This document shows, piece after piece, positions 8,055-16,183 of a stretch of 64,000 nucleotides of DNA (position 1 is its first letter; the number at the start of each line of letters is the position of its first letter). The notes under the pieces are model-generated. The model did no database searches. It was not told the origin of the DNA and was given only the letters and a program-made list of their open reading frames with translations. A program made the translations under genes and the position numbers. Source of the DNA: Dehalogenimonas etheniformans (lineage in GTDB: Bacteria; Chloroflexota; Dehalococcoidia; Dehalococcoidales; Dehalococcoidaceae). Location: positions 1,488,001 to 1,552,000 of the forward strand of contig NZ_CP058566.2 in assembly GCF_014672715.2 (NCBI RefSeq), written 5' to 3'.

Positions 8055-11000
8055 CTACGCCCCACAGCACTTTTTGTATTTTTTGCCGCTGCCGCAAGGG
8101 CAGGGATCGTTGCGGCCGACCTTGTGGCCTTCGGCGTCCTTAGCGGCGTGACTGACATTAGCGCCCGCTGCCGCCGCCTGCATTGGTGAAGTTGCCCCCG
8201 CCTTTAGCGCAACCGTTTCGGCGGCGGAACTGACTGCCGCTCCGACAGCCAGCGGCGCCTGTCTGGCCTGGATCCTTTGAGGAGCCGCTCCGGGGGCTCC
8301 CTGCCTCACTACCTGGACCTTGAAAATGGTATGGACTACGTCATGTTTAATGCCATCAAGTAGGTCCTCGAAGGCTCGATACCCTTCGTTTTTGTAGGCG
8401 TCCACCGCCTTGACCTGCCGCAGCGTCTGCCAACCGGCTTCCAGCCTCAAGTGTTCCACGAAAGTTAGGTGCTCGATCCAGAGGGTGTCGATGACCCGGA
8501 GCATCAGATGGCGTTCGATCTGCCGAAGTATCTCAGGGCTTATTTCCTGTTCTTTTTTGGCATATTGCTCTTCAGCCCAGCACTTCAACCGCTCGGCGAC
8601 TTCGTCTGCTGACAGTCTCTGGATTTCTTCCGCGGTCAGGTCCGCCGGAATCGTCATAAACGCGCCGATATCGGTCAAGAGTCCGGCGGTGTCCCAGTCC
8701 TGGTAGTCCAAACCTGCCAGCCGGTCGGCGACGATTGCATCGATGGTTTCTTTGACCATGTTCAGGATGTTGCTTCTGAGGTCGGCTCCTTCCAGGATTT
8801 TCTTTCTTTCGCCGTAGATGATTTCGCGGTGCTTGTTGACCACGTCGTCATACTCGACCAGGTTCTTGCGGATGTCGAAGTTGAAACCCTCAACCCGTTT
8901 CTGCGCGTTTTCGATCGACTTTGAGATCATGGAGTTTTCGATCGGCGTGTTCTCATCGAAGCCAAGCCGCTCCATCAACCCCCTGACCATATCGCCGCCA
9001 AAACGGCGCATGATGTCGTCTTCCAGCGAGACGAAAAAGCGTGACGAACCCGGATCGCCCTGGCGCCCCGAACGGCCGCGGAGCTGGTTATCGATGCGGC
9101 GGGCCTCGTGGCGCTCGGTGCCGATGACGTGGAGGCCACCGGCCTTCACGACAGCAACATAGCGTTCCAGCCATTCATTGAAGCGCTTTTTCTCTTTATC
9201 CAGCACCGACTGGCAACGCCCGGTGTCGATACGGCATTCCATTTTCTTGGGATTGGCGGGCTGTTCGTTGGCCATATCGCCAATCCACTTGCCATAAACC
9301 GTCATATAGTGTTCGGCAACAGCCTTGAGCATCCGCTCATGTTCGTCGATCTCGGCCAACTTGCCGCTTTGGACCGCGGCTGCCGGGTCGGTCTTTACCT
9401 CCTGAATGTACTCCAGTCGCAGGGTGTTGATCTGGCCCTGGAGCCGGGTGATCTCGGCTTCCTCCGCTTCGATGCCCTTCTCGAACTCGGTGAGTTTCTC
9501 TCGGTCGACGGTGGTTTTGGAGAGTTCTTCGGCCAGGAAAGTTTTCAAATCCCCCATGGGGTCATAGCTTTCAAGCCTGCCGCCCAGGATGATGTCAACG
9601 CCGCGGCCGGCCATATTGGTAGCAACGGTCACCGCCCCCGGCTTACCTGCTTCGGCGACGATGGCGGCTTCCCGTTCATGCTTCTTGGCGTTCAGCACCT
9701 CGTTCGGGATGCCTTTTTTCCTGAGCATCTCGGAAATGAGATCAGAGTTTTCAATGGACACCGTGCCCAGGAGCACCGGCCGTCCCGCCGCCCGCATCTC
9801 TTCTACCTCACGGACGACAGCCTTGAACTTGGCGTCAACATCTTTGTAGATCTGGTCGGTTTCGTCGTCGCGGATCATCGGCCGGTTGGTCGGGATAGCC
9901 ACCACTTCCAGCTTGTAGATCCTGGCGAATTCCTCGGCCTCGGTCAGGGCGGTTCCGGTCATGCCCGCTAGTTTGTCGTACATCCTGAAATAATTCTGGA
10001 TGGTGATGGAGGCGTATGTCTTGGATTCCTCCCGGACTCTTACGCCTTCCTTAGCCTCGATAGCCTGGTGTAAACCTTCTGAGTAGCGCCGCCCGACCAT
10101 CTTGCGGCCGGTGAACTCGTCGACGATGACGATGCCAATTTGCCCGTCTGGGTCTCGGTCGACGACGTACTGGCGGTCTTTGAGATAAAACTCCTTGGCC
10201 GAGAGGGCGTTTCTGAGCTGGCGCATCAGGTGGGAGTTCTGGGGATCGTACAGATTATCGGTCTTCATCAGGCCTTCGCGTTTTAGCAGACCTTCGATCT
10301 TGACCCAGCCATCCTCGGTAGGCTCAGCCTGGCGTTCCTTGATCTTGACCTCGTAGTCCGTTTCCGGTTTAAGTTTTAGAACCAGGCGGGCGAACGTCTG
10401 ATAGAGCTTGCCGGCTTCCATATCCGGGGCTGAGATGATAAGCGGCGTCCTGGCTTCATCGATGAGCAGGTTGTCGACTTCATCAACGATGGCGAAGTAA
10501 GGCCCGTCCGGCCGCTGGACGCACTGCTTCAGGTCGATGACCATGTTGTCGCGGAGGTAGTCGAAGCCGAATTCCGCCGAAGTGCCATAGGTAATGTCGG
10601 CATCGTAAGCCTCCTTGCGCGGCACCGGCCTGTAGTGTTTCCAGGGGTCGTTCTCCTTGCCCGAGTTGTAAGCCGGATCGAACAAACGCGACGGCTGGTG
10701 CTCGTCCGGCGTCTGCATCGGGTAGATGGAGGCCACCGAAATGCCCAGGGCGTGGTAAACGGGTCCCATCCAGTAGGCGTCGCGGCGGGCCAGGTAGTCG
10801 TTCTGGGTGATCAGATGGGCGCCTTTGCCCAGGAGCGAGTTGAGGTAGAGGGGCAGGGTGGCTACCAAAGTTTTGCCTTCGCCGGTTTTCATCTCGGCGA
10901 TGTGCCCTTCGTGCAGGACGGAACCGCCGATGAGCTGGACATCGTAGTGTCTCAGTCCCAAAGCTCGACGGGAGGCCTCGCGCACCGCCGCAAAAGCCTC

Positions 11001-11300
11001 GTGCAGGATTGTATCGAAGCATGAATTCTCTAGGGTAATGATCTTGTCCTTGAGCTTGTTGCGGTCCTCCGGGCTGACGGTGACAGCCAGTTGTTCACGC
11101 AGATTGTCGATATCACCCATGAGTTCTGCGTACTCCGCGGCCACCTTCGTTTTGAACTCTGCAGTCTTTCCTTTGAGTTCCTCATCAGTAAGCTTCATAT
11201 ACTCGGGTTCAAGCGCATTTATCCGCGCAACCAGCGGCTGTAACCGTTTGATCTCTTTTTCATTAGAGTCGCCGGCCACTTTGCTGAGCCATTTGAACAT
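8055..11300 (-). CDS. secA: Preprotein translocase ATPase SecA (enlarged)
   Basis: The 1,081-residue motor drives proteins through SecYEG. Visible features in order are the N-terminus MFKWLSKVAGDSN, Walker A MKTGEGKT, DEVDNLLIDEARTPLIIS, the second nucleotide-binding domain with NMAGRGVDIILGG, GTERHEARRIDNQLRGRSGR, and a C-terminal SEC-C zinc motif CPCGSGKKYKKCC. Bacterial SecA is usually 800-950 residues. Much of the excess is an extra charged helical stretch of about 150 residues between the NMAGRG and GTERHE motifs, including a Cys pair (MECRIDTGRC). The ATG at 11300 is chosen because AGAGG lies 9 nt upstream; a TTG at 11309 abuts the Shine-Dalgarno. Confidence 0.97.
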   Translation of the reverse strand: MFKWLSKVAGDSNEKEIKRLQPLVARINALEPEYMKLTDEELKGKTAEFKTKVAAEYAELMGDIDNLREQLAVTVSPEDRNKLKDKIITLENSCFDTILHEAFAAVREASRRALGLRHYDVQLIGGSVLHEGHIAEMKTGEGKTLVATLPLYLNSLLGKGAHLITQNDYLARRDAYWMGPVYHALGISVASIYPMQTPDEHQPSRLFDPAYNSGKENDPWKHYRPVPRKEAYDADITYGTSAEFGFDYLRDNMVIDLKQCVQRPDGPYFAIVDEVDNLLIDEARTPLIISAPDMEAGKLYQTFARLVLKLKPETDYEVKIKERQAEPTEDGWVKIEGLLKREGLMKTDNLYDPQNSHLMRQLRNALSAKEFYLKDRQYVVDRDPDGQIGIVIVDEFTGRKMVGRRYSEGLHQAIEAKEGVRVREESKTYASITIQNYFRMYDKLAGMTGTALTEAEEFARIYKLEVVAIPTNRPMIRDDETDQIYKDVDAKFKAVVREVEEMRAAGRPVLLGTVSIENSDLISEMLRKKGIPNEVLNAKKHEREAAIVAEAGKPGAVTVATNMAGRGVDIILGGRLESYDPMGDLKTFLAEELSKTTVDREKLTEFEKGIEAEEAEITRLQGQINTLRLEYIQEVKTDPAAAVQSGKLAEIDEHERMLKAVAEHYMTVYGKWIGDMANEQPANPKKMECRIDTGRCQSVLDKEKKRFNEWLERYVAVVKAGGLHVIGTERHEARRIDNQLRGRSGRQGDPGSSRFFVSLEDDIMRRFGGDMVRGLMERLGFDENTPIENSMISKSIENAQKRVEGFNFDIRKNLVEYDDVVNKHREIIYGERKKILEGADLRSNILNMVKETIDAIVADRLAGLDYQDWDTAGLLTDIGAFMTIPADLTAEEIQRLSADEVAERLKCWAEEQYAKKEQEISPEILRQIERHLMLRVIDTLWIEHLTFVEHLRLEAGWQTLRQVKAVDAYKNEGYRAFEDLLDGIKHDVVHTIFKVQVVRQGAPGAAPQRIQARQAPLAVGAAVSSAAETVALKAGATSPMQAAAAGANVSHAAKDAEGHKVGRNDPCPCGSGKKYKKCCGA

Positions 11301-11476
11301 CTTATCCAACCTCTTTTAAGCCCCCGAGGGGACGGTATCATTCTGTATAACGCGCGAAGGCGTTCTTTGTATTGTACCACATAGAGGAAAATCTGTGGGG
11401 AAGATGAATTGGAAACAAAAGGAATATGCCATTATCGGCGAGGATTTGACGCTCGGATCCCGGGACGGGATAAAAA

Positions 11477-11857
11477 TTAAAGCGTTTTGGGGGTCTTGAG
11501 GGCAAACCAGAAAATTACACCATATACCAACACGGCAGCAAAGAGTACCGGATTGTAGATGCCGCTCATATTCACAGTAAAACTATCTATGAAAGCAATA
11601 AGCGTAATGACGGTAAATATCGCGCCCGCGACGATATTTATCGTCCTGTTGTTATTGCCTTTAAGCACAAAAGATAGGAGGGCGAACAGGAGAGCCACCA
11701 AAGAATAGCCGATCAGGTCGCCTGCGCGAACCAGGGCAAGGTTATTGTAGTTCTCCGCGGTCTCGACAGTGGCCAACGCGGCATAAAGCAGAACAGCCAA
11801 AATCCCCACAATCCACAGTATCGTAGTACGGAGGTACCGTCTGTTGAGTTTTTCCAT
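11477..11857 (-). CDS. Small four-helix membrane protein of unknown function
   Basis: The 126-residue protein has four hydrophobic segments (about 12-31, 45-63, 74-92 and 100-119) linked by short charged loops. A basic N-terminus (KLNRRYLRT) suggests a cytoplasmic start. No family is recognised with confidence. CAGGGGG lies 8 nt before the ATG. It sits alone between secA and the divergent hisA. Confidence 0.75.
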   Translation of the reverse strand: MEKLNRRYLRTTILWIVGILAVLLYAALATVETAENYNNLALVRAGDLIGYSLVALLFALLSFVLKGNNNRTINIVAGAIFTVITLIAFIDSFTVNMSGIYNPVLFAAVLVYGVIFWFALKTPKTL

Positions 11858-11975
11858 TGGAAATACCCCCTGCGGATAATTTCGAGAAAATTATTGGCCG
11901 GGCCAACACTCATGTCAATAAGTTCAAGCGAAATATTTTTGGGATTATTTCCGATTAGCTCCAATATTGTCACAA

Positions 11976-11984
11976 TGGTATAAT
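11976..11984 (+). promoter_or_regulatory. Extended -10 promoter of hisA
   Basis: TGGTATAAT is a TGn-extended consensus -10 (TATAAT at 11979-11984); no clear -35 is seen, which extended -10 promoters do not need. Transcription should begin near 11991, 18 nt before the TTG start at 12009. Confidence 0.6.
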
Positions 11985-12008
11985 CTTTTTCATTCTCAAA
12001 ATCCGACA

Positions 12009-12740
12009 TTGGAGAAAACCATCGAAATTATCCCCGCGATAGACATCCGAGGCGGCCGCTGCGTCCGGTTGGTGCAGGGGGATTATTCCCGCGAAACAGT
12101 CTATTCCGACAATCCGGTCGACATGGCCCTCAAGTGGCAGTCGATGGGCGCCCCCCGCCTCCACATCGTCGACCTTGACGGTGCGGCCTCGGGGGAGATG
12201 ATTAACCTCAGCGTCATCAGCCAGATCGCCCAGGCCGCCCAGGTCCCGGTGCAGCTCGGCGGCGGTATCCGGGACATCGGGCATATCAAGAAACTTCTTT
12301 CAGCAGGAATCGACCGGGTCATACTGGGAACAGCGGCCGTCGAAAACCCGGCATTGGTCCAGGAGGCCTGCGGCAAGTACGCCGAATCCATCATCGTCAG
12401 CCTGGATGCCAGAAACGGCAAGATGGCGGTCAAAGGCTGGAAAGAGGAGACCGATTTGCCGGTGTTGGCATTCGCCCGGCAGATGATGGGACTGGGCGTA
12501 CGGCGTTTCGTTTTCACCGATATTTCTCGCGACGGGATGCTGACCGAACCCAATTTCACAGCTTTGTTCGACCTCATGCAAGCTATAAAAGCACCGGTGA
12601 TCGCTTCAGGCGGCATTGCTTCGATCAGCCATCTCCAGATACTGAAACTAGTCGGAGCCGAAGGGGCGATACTGGGCAAGTCCATCTATTCGGGGGCTAT
12701 CGACCTGAGACAAGCCCTGAAAACAATCGATAAATCCTGA
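12009..12740 (+). CDS. hisA: Phosphoribosylformimino-5-aminoimidazole carboxamide ribotide isomerase HisA
   Basis: The enzyme opens the aminoaldose ProFAR to the ketose PRFAR, the fourth step of histidine synthesis. The TIM-barrel signatures are IIPAIDIRGGRCVRL with the catalytic aspartate, GGGIRD, and the second-half motifs DISRDGM and ASGGI. A TTG start at 12009 gives 243 residues, the usual family length. The frame stays open further upstream, but that stretch holds the promoter -10. hisI follows 82 bp downstream; the other his genes are outside the window. Confidence 0.93.
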   Translation: MEKTIEIIPAIDIRGGRCVRLVQGDYSRETVYSDNPVDMALKWQSMGAPRLHIVDLDGAASGEMINLSVISQIAQAAQVPVQLGGGIRDIGHIKKLLSAGIDRVILGTAAVENPALVQEACGKYAESIIVSLDARNGKMAVKGWKEETDLPVLAFARQMMGLGVRRFVFTDISRDGMLTEPNFTALFDLMQAIKAPVIASGGIASISHLQILKLVGAEGAILGKSIYSGAIDLRQALKTIDKS

Positions 12741-12800
12741 TTTCCAATTTCCAATATCTAAATAATTTCAAATCTCAAAGTACCAAAATCCAAAACATCG
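12739..12800. repeat. Low-complexity AT-rich spacer element, reverse orientation
   Basis: The hisA-hisI gap is filled by degenerate short units such as ATTTCCAATTTCCA and CCAAAATCCAAAAC. Its reverse complement resembles the GGATTT/GAATTT-type spacers at 32069-32108, 49161-49215, 57101-57171, 61379-61420 and 63788-63845. Confidence 0.6.
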
Positions 12801-12822
12801 AAAAAAAGGAGAAGGAAGGTTC

Positions 12823-13173
12823 ATGGCAGTCAAGGACAAGGGATTAAAACTGGATGACAAAGGGCTGGTCGCGGCCATCGTGCAGGACGTCAAGACCGGC
12901 CAGGTATTGATGCTGGGTTACATGAACAAGGAATCGGCCAAACTGACCCTGGAGACCGGCAGCGTCTGGTTCTACAGCCGATCGCGCCAGGAACTCTGGA
13001 ACAAAGGCGCCACCTCCGGCAACAAGCTTATCGTCAAGGAAGTTTGGTTGGACTGCGACAACGATGCCATCCTGGTTAAGGCCGAGCCAGTGGGTCCCAC
13101 CTGCCACACCGGCGAGACCAGTTGTTTCTTCGAGCCACTCACCATGGAATACGTTGCCGCAACTAAGGAATAG
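12823..13173 (+). CDS. hisI: Phosphoribosyl-AMP cyclohydrolase HisI
   Basis: The 116-residue enzyme hydrolyses the purine ring of PR-AMP in histidine synthesis (third step). It carries the metal-binding set WFYSRSRQELWNKGATSGN, LDCDNDAILV and GPTCHTGETSCFF, with the zinc and magnesium ligands of the family intact. It is monofunctional: no HisE (PR-ATP pyrophosphatase) domain is fused, so hisE should be elsewhere. GGAGAAGGAAGG lies before the ATG. Probably cotranscribed with hisA. Confidence 0.95.
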   Translation: MAVKDKGLKLDDKGLVAAIVQDVKTGQVLMLGYMNKESAKLTLETGSVWFYSRSRQELWNKGATSGNKLIVKEVWLDCDNDAILVKAEPVGPTCHTGETSCFFEPLTMEYVAATKE

Positions 13174-13190
13174 AAACATTCAGTTAAACA

Positions 13191-13228
13191 AACGACCCCG
13201 CCACAATTTTTTGGCGGGGTCGTTTTAA
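13191..13228. terminator. Terminator after hisI, possibly bidirectional
   Basis: A 13-bp perfect stem (13191-13203 with 13212-13224) around a T-rich loop is followed by TTTT. It lies between the convergent hisI and DUF1385 genes. Confidence 0.85.
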
Positions 13229-13245
13229 TTTATTCGACGAATCAG

Positions 13246-14205
13246 CTAAGTCAGCGGCTCGGCGTCCGTCACCGGCTCAGTTTCAACGGGAATCTCGACC
13301 GTCACCGGGGCCGGGTACAATTCGGCTTCCATTTCCGGATGATCAATAACGATCGCTTTCTTTAACGCGGCAATGCCGACTTCGAGCTGGGCTAATTCCG
13401 GAACGCGTGTGCTCAACCCTTGCAGCCACAAGCCTGGGCGGGTGAGTCCTTTTACCAGGGCGTTATCGCCGTGACCGGCGGCGTAACGGGTGAATTCGTA
13501 GGAAATCCCGGCGATAACCGGCAAAAGCAGAATCCGTGACAGGATCATCATCCACAAAACCGGTTTGCCGATAAGGGAGAAGACGAATATAGCGATGACC
13601 ATGACCGCCAGCAGGAAACTGGTGCCGCAACGGGTATGAGCGGTAGAAAATTCGCGAACAGTTAACGGTTCAAGTTTTACGCCGTGCTCAAAGGCATTGA
13701 TACTCTGGTGTTCCGCGCCGTGATAGGCGAACATCCGCTTGATATCAGCCATCCCGCCGACCAGCTTCAAATAGCCGATAAACAGGGCCATGCGGATGAA
13801 GCCTTCAACCAGGTTGAACAGGACTGCTGATTCCAGCCAGCGGTTGAAGATGCTGGTGACCAATAGCGGGGTCAGAACGAAGATGGCGATCGAGGCGGCA
13901 AGGGAAAAGCCGACGAAACCCCAGAGAAGCCAAGGCGACACTTTCTCGGTTTCTTCCTCCTGAATCGCCACTTCGGCCGAGTGCATCAGCGTCTGCATGC
14001 CGAGGAACATCGCCTCGAGGAGAACGATGACGCCGCGGATGAAAGGTATCTGCCGGAGTTTGCCGGTGTAGATGCTGGGCAGCGGTTGTGCCTCAACGAG
14101 GATATCCCCTTGTGGCCGCCTGACGGCCGTAACCAGCGATTTCTGTCCGCGTATCATCACCCCTTCGATGATCGCCTGGCCGCCGTAATAAAATTTCTGT
14201 GCCAT
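13246..14205 (-). CDS. DUF1385 (YqhQ-type) membrane protein
   Basis: The 319-residue protein matches the DUF1385 pattern. It has the N-terminal YYGGQAIIEGVMIRG, the central AYHGAEHQSINAFEHG, and TAHTRCGTSFLL leading into membrane helices; four to five hydrophobic segments lie between residues 95 and 250. The conserved His/Cys motifs look metal-binding but the function is unknown. Members often lie near rpmE/prfA, consistent with rpmE just upstream here. A weak TAAGAT ends 6 nt before the ATG, and a terminator on the same strand precedes it, so it may have its own promoter. Confidence 0.9.
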   Translation of the reverse strand: MAQKFYYGGQAIIEGVMIRGQKSLVTAVRRPQGDILVEAQPLPSIYTGKLRQIPFIRGVIVLLEAMFLGMQTLMHSAEVAIQEEETEKVSPWLLWGFVGFSLAASIAIFVLTPLLVTSIFNRWLESAVLFNLVEGFIRMALFIGYLKLVGGMADIKRMFAYHGAEHQSINAFEHGVKLEPLTVREFSTAHTRCGTSFLLAVMVIAIFVFSLIGKPVLWMMILSRILLLPVIAGISYEFTRYAAGHGDNALVKGLTRPGLWLQGLSTRVPELAQLEVGIAALKKAIVIDHPEMEAELYPAPVTVEIPVETEPVTDAEPLT

Positions 14206-14237
14206 CGTTGAATCTTACTCCAATAATTCGCCGGGTA

Positions 14238-14275
14238 ACAAAAAAGGAGCGGTGTTCAGCCGCCCCTTTTGTATC
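14238..14275 (-). terminator. Terminator of the L21-L27-L31 operon
   Basis: Read on the minus strand, AAAAGGGGCGG, a 7-nt loop and CCGCTCCTTTTTTG form an 11-bp stem with one mismatch and a six-T run. It lies just past rpmE. Confidence 0.8.
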
Positions 14276-14287
14276 GGTTGCTAGTGT

Positions 14288-14497
14288 TTATTTGTCCTTG
14301 AGGCCGTAGCGCTGCTTGAAGCGGTCGACGCGCCCTGCCGTGTCCACCATGCGCTTTTCGCCGGTGTAGAACGGGTGGCACTTGTTGCAAAGCTCAACTT
14401 TGATCGTGGGGGTGGTCGAACCCAGGAGGAAAGTGTTGCCGCAGGAACAGGTCACCTTGGCTTCGGGGAAATATTTGGGATGCAGTTTTTCTTTCAT
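14288..14497 (-). CDS. rpmE: Ribosomal protein bL31, zinc-binding type
   Basis: The 69-residue protein has the bL31 core with the zinc ligands CSCG and CNKCHPFYTG (C+ form), then the basic tail DTAGRVDRFKQRYG. It forms an intersubunit bridge at the central protuberance of the ribosome. It is the last gene of rplU-rpmA-rpmE. Zinc-containing bL31 is often swapped for a zinc-free paralogue under zinc starvation; none is in this window. Confidence 0.97.
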   Translation of the reverse strand: MKEKLHPKYFPEAKVTCSCGNTFLLGSTTPTIKVELCNKCHPFYTGEKRMVDTAGRVDRFKQRYGLKDK

Positions 14498-14502
14498 AAT
14501 CG

Positions 14503-14757
14503 TTAGACCGACTTTACAGTGGCCATCCTCCTGCTGTTAGCCGTCGGTTTGAACTCCACCACTCCGTCTGCCAGGGCAAACAGGGTGTGGTCTCTGCCGA
14601 TGCCGACATTTTCGCCCGCTTTGATGGGGGTGCCGCGCTGCCGCACGATGATGGTCCCGGCCAGGACTTTTTCGCCGGAATAGCGCTTGACGCCCAGCAT
14701 CTTAGGCTTGGAATCTCGTCCGTTACGGCTTGAACCGCCGCCTTTCTTATGAGCCAT
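14503..14757 (-). CDS. rpmA: Ribosomal protein bL27
   Basis: The 84-residue protein starts [16 protein letters not shown] and includes [22 protein letters not shown], split here by the family's turn. The N-terminus begins directly AHKKGGG, so there is no Firmicutes-type cleaved extension. bL27 reaches the peptidyl-transferase centre of the 50S subunit. It lies 5 bp upstream of rpmE and 18 bp downstream of rplU. Confidence 0.97.
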   Translation of the reverse strand: MAHKKGGGSSRNGRDSKPKMLGVKRYSGEKVLAGTIIVRQRGTPIKAGENVGIGRDHTLFALADGVVEFKPTANSRRMATVKSV

Positions 14758-14775
14758 TTGATCTAATCTCCTAAA

Positions 14776-15099
14776 TTATTTGGGGGCTACGATACTTTCG
14801 ATCTTTAGCCGGGTGAACACTGCGCGACCGCCAGTGCGGGTGTGAGCGCGGGTCTTGGCTTTGAACCGGAGTCCGCGTACCTTCTCGCCCAAGCCGGTAC
14901 CTTCAGCCTTGGCGACGACCTTGGCGCCTTCGACGACTGGTTTGCCGGCTATATTGTTCGTACCGTCGGAAAAGAACAGCACCCGGTCGAGTTCGATCGT
15001 GGCGCCGTCTTCAACGTTCAAATGATCAACATCGAGAGATTGTCCCTCGGTTACCTTATATTGCTTGCCGCCAGATTCAACTATCGCGTAAATTGTCAC
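14776..15099 (-). CDS. rplU: Ribosomal protein bL21, start codon unusual
   Basis: The product is bL21 (about 105 residues): YAIVESGGKQYKV, then the typical HVRGLRFK-like region and a C-terminal FTRLKIESI. Family members begin M-Y-A-I-V. Here the codon before YAIV is ATT (15093-15091), which sits exactly 7 nt after a clear GGAGG (15105-15101). The only standard start nearby, GTG at 15099, is 1 nt from that GGAGG, too close for normal initiation. A TTG at 15117 has no Shine-Dalgarno. I give the GTG boundary conservatively, but ATT initiation fits better. Confidence 0.93.
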   Translation of the reverse strand: MTIYAIVESGGKQYKVTEGQSLDVDHLNVEDGATIELDRVLFFSDGTNNIAGKPVVEGAKVVAKAEGTGLGEKVRGLRFKAKTRAHTRTGGRAVFTRLKIESIVAPK

Positions 15100-15166
15100 A
15101 CCTCCAGATAAAAACAACTTGCCATTATACCAATCTGCACGACCTCGCGCAAGTGGTGGGGGTCAT

Positions 15167-15196
15167 TTTACCCCTCCCCCACCCCCATGCTACACT
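15167..15196 (+). promoter_or_regulatory. Promoter giving a leaderless dut/dcd mRNA
   Basis: TTTACC (15167-15172), an 18-bp spacer and TGC-extended TACACT (15191-15196) are followed by 7 nt and then ATG at 15204. Transcription would begin at or next to the start codon. The same TGCTACACT-7-ATG arrangement precedes nnr at 61458. Confidence 0.65.
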
Positions 15197-15203
15197 TCCC
15201 GCC

Positions 15204-15716
15204 ATGACCTGCATCGCCAAAGAAGAACTCCTGCGCCTCATCGAAAACAAACCGTCGTTAATAACCGATTACCTGTGCTTGCAGGATCAGGTGCAACCTA
15301 ACGGAATCGACCTGACCCTGAAAGAAGTCTTCAACATCGATGGACCCGGCGTCATCCCTGTCGACAACGCTCAACGCAAACTATCGAGTCTTTCGCCGTT
15401 GCCCTTTGATGGTAAAGATCGAATCCACCTTAAACCGGGTGATTACCTCATCACCTACAACGAGGTCGTCAGCCTGCCCAAGGACGTCATGGCGCTGGGT
15501 AGGACGCGTTCCAGCCTGCTTCGATGCGGCGCCGCCATCCACACTGCCGTCTGGGATGCGGGCTATTCAGGTCGATCGCAGTCCCTGGTCGTGGTTTACA
15601 ACAAGGACGGCATCATCTTGGAAAAGAATGCCCGCCTTCTGCAATTGGTGTTTTTCCGGCTTGGCTCGGAGACTGAAGGCTATAGTGGCATCTACCAGAA
15701 CGAAAATATTCGTTAG
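15204..15716 (+). CDS. dUTP diphosphatase / dCTP deaminase superfamily enzyme (archaeal-like Dut)
   Basis: The 170-residue protein has the trimeric dUTPase-fold motifs PNGIDLTL, LGRTRSSLLRCGA and TAVWDAGYSGR, and a C-terminal LLQLVFFRL strand. The TAVWDAGYxGR motif is, as I recall, nearer to archaeal-type dUTPases than to bacterial Dcd. The glutamate that activates water in dCTP deaminases is not evident. It should keep dUTP low and supply dUMP for thymidylate. The ATG at 15204 follows the -10 by 7 nt without a Shine-Dalgarno; the frame is open upstream but that part is promoter. Confidence 0.83.
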   Translation: MTCIAKEELLRLIENKPSLITDYLCLQDQVQPNGIDLTLKEVFNIDGPGVIPVDNAQRKLSSLSPLPFDGKDRIHLKPGDYLITYNEVVSLPKDVMALGRTRSSLLRCGAAIHTAVWDAGYSGRSQSLVVVYNKDGIILEKNARLLQLVFFRLGSETEGYSGIYQNENIR

Positions 15717-15784
15717 CCGCTTAGTAGAGGTTTGATCTCTCCGTCTTCCTCAAAACCCGCGGCACGGCGGGCTAAATCCACCCT

Positions 15785-15904
15785 TCAACCTCTCCCCCTT
15801 TTGCACCAGTCTTCGCATTGCTGAGCCAGCGCTTCTTCGAGGTAGGCGAACCCGCATTCGCCGCAGATGAAATAGTTCTTCCCGTTCTGCTTAATTTCTT
15901 TCAT
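15785..15904 (-). CDS. Very small cysteine-rich zinc-ribbon-like protein (39 aa)
   Basis: The short frame encodes a 39-residue peptide with MKEIKQNGKNYFICGECGFA and a second cysteine cluster AQQCEDWCKRG. I recall a family of small proteins with YFxCEECGFAYxExxWAxxCExWC, usually a little longer and ending in a further Cys. This copy may be truncated by a few residues. The four cysteines suggest one bound metal. It stands alone in the 467-bp gap between dut and the RibD_C gene; the rest of that gap holds nothing else I can support. Confidence 0.55.
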   Translation of the reverse strand: MKEIKQNGKNYFICGECGFAYLEEALAQQCEDWCKRGRG

Positions 15905-16139
15905 GATGCCTATTTATGCAGCGCCCAGATCCAACTGACCGAATTCGAGCGGTATTCAGCTTTCAACCTGCCGTTGGAGAATGTACCGGTCATCGGATAT
16001 GATGCCCTGTCGTTGGTGTGGGTTTCCCAATGGCGGATTAGAGGTTGCCGAAATGCTATTCTTCGCAGGTTTAATTGTCAACAACTCAGGGTGTAACATA
16101 ATGTGAAAAAAGGCCTCGGCATAACCCGGTCGCAGGGTT

Positions 16140-16176
16140 TATAATTCCCGCGAGTTAGTTCAATTTATTGGAGGAT
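16140..16176 (+). promoter_or_regulatory. -10 element and Shine-Dalgarno of the RibD_C gene
   Basis: TATAAT at 16140-16145 would start transcription near 16152. A GGAGGA at 16171-16176 lies 7 nt before the ATG at 16184. No good -35 is seen. Confidence 0.45.
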
Positions 16177-16183
16177 TGCACAA

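Noticed and set aside
15818-16096. Plus-strand open frame of 92 codons in the dut-RibD_C gap
   Set aside because: No ribosome site, no family resemblance, unlike codon use. It is partly antisense to the cysteine-rich mini-gene on the other strand.
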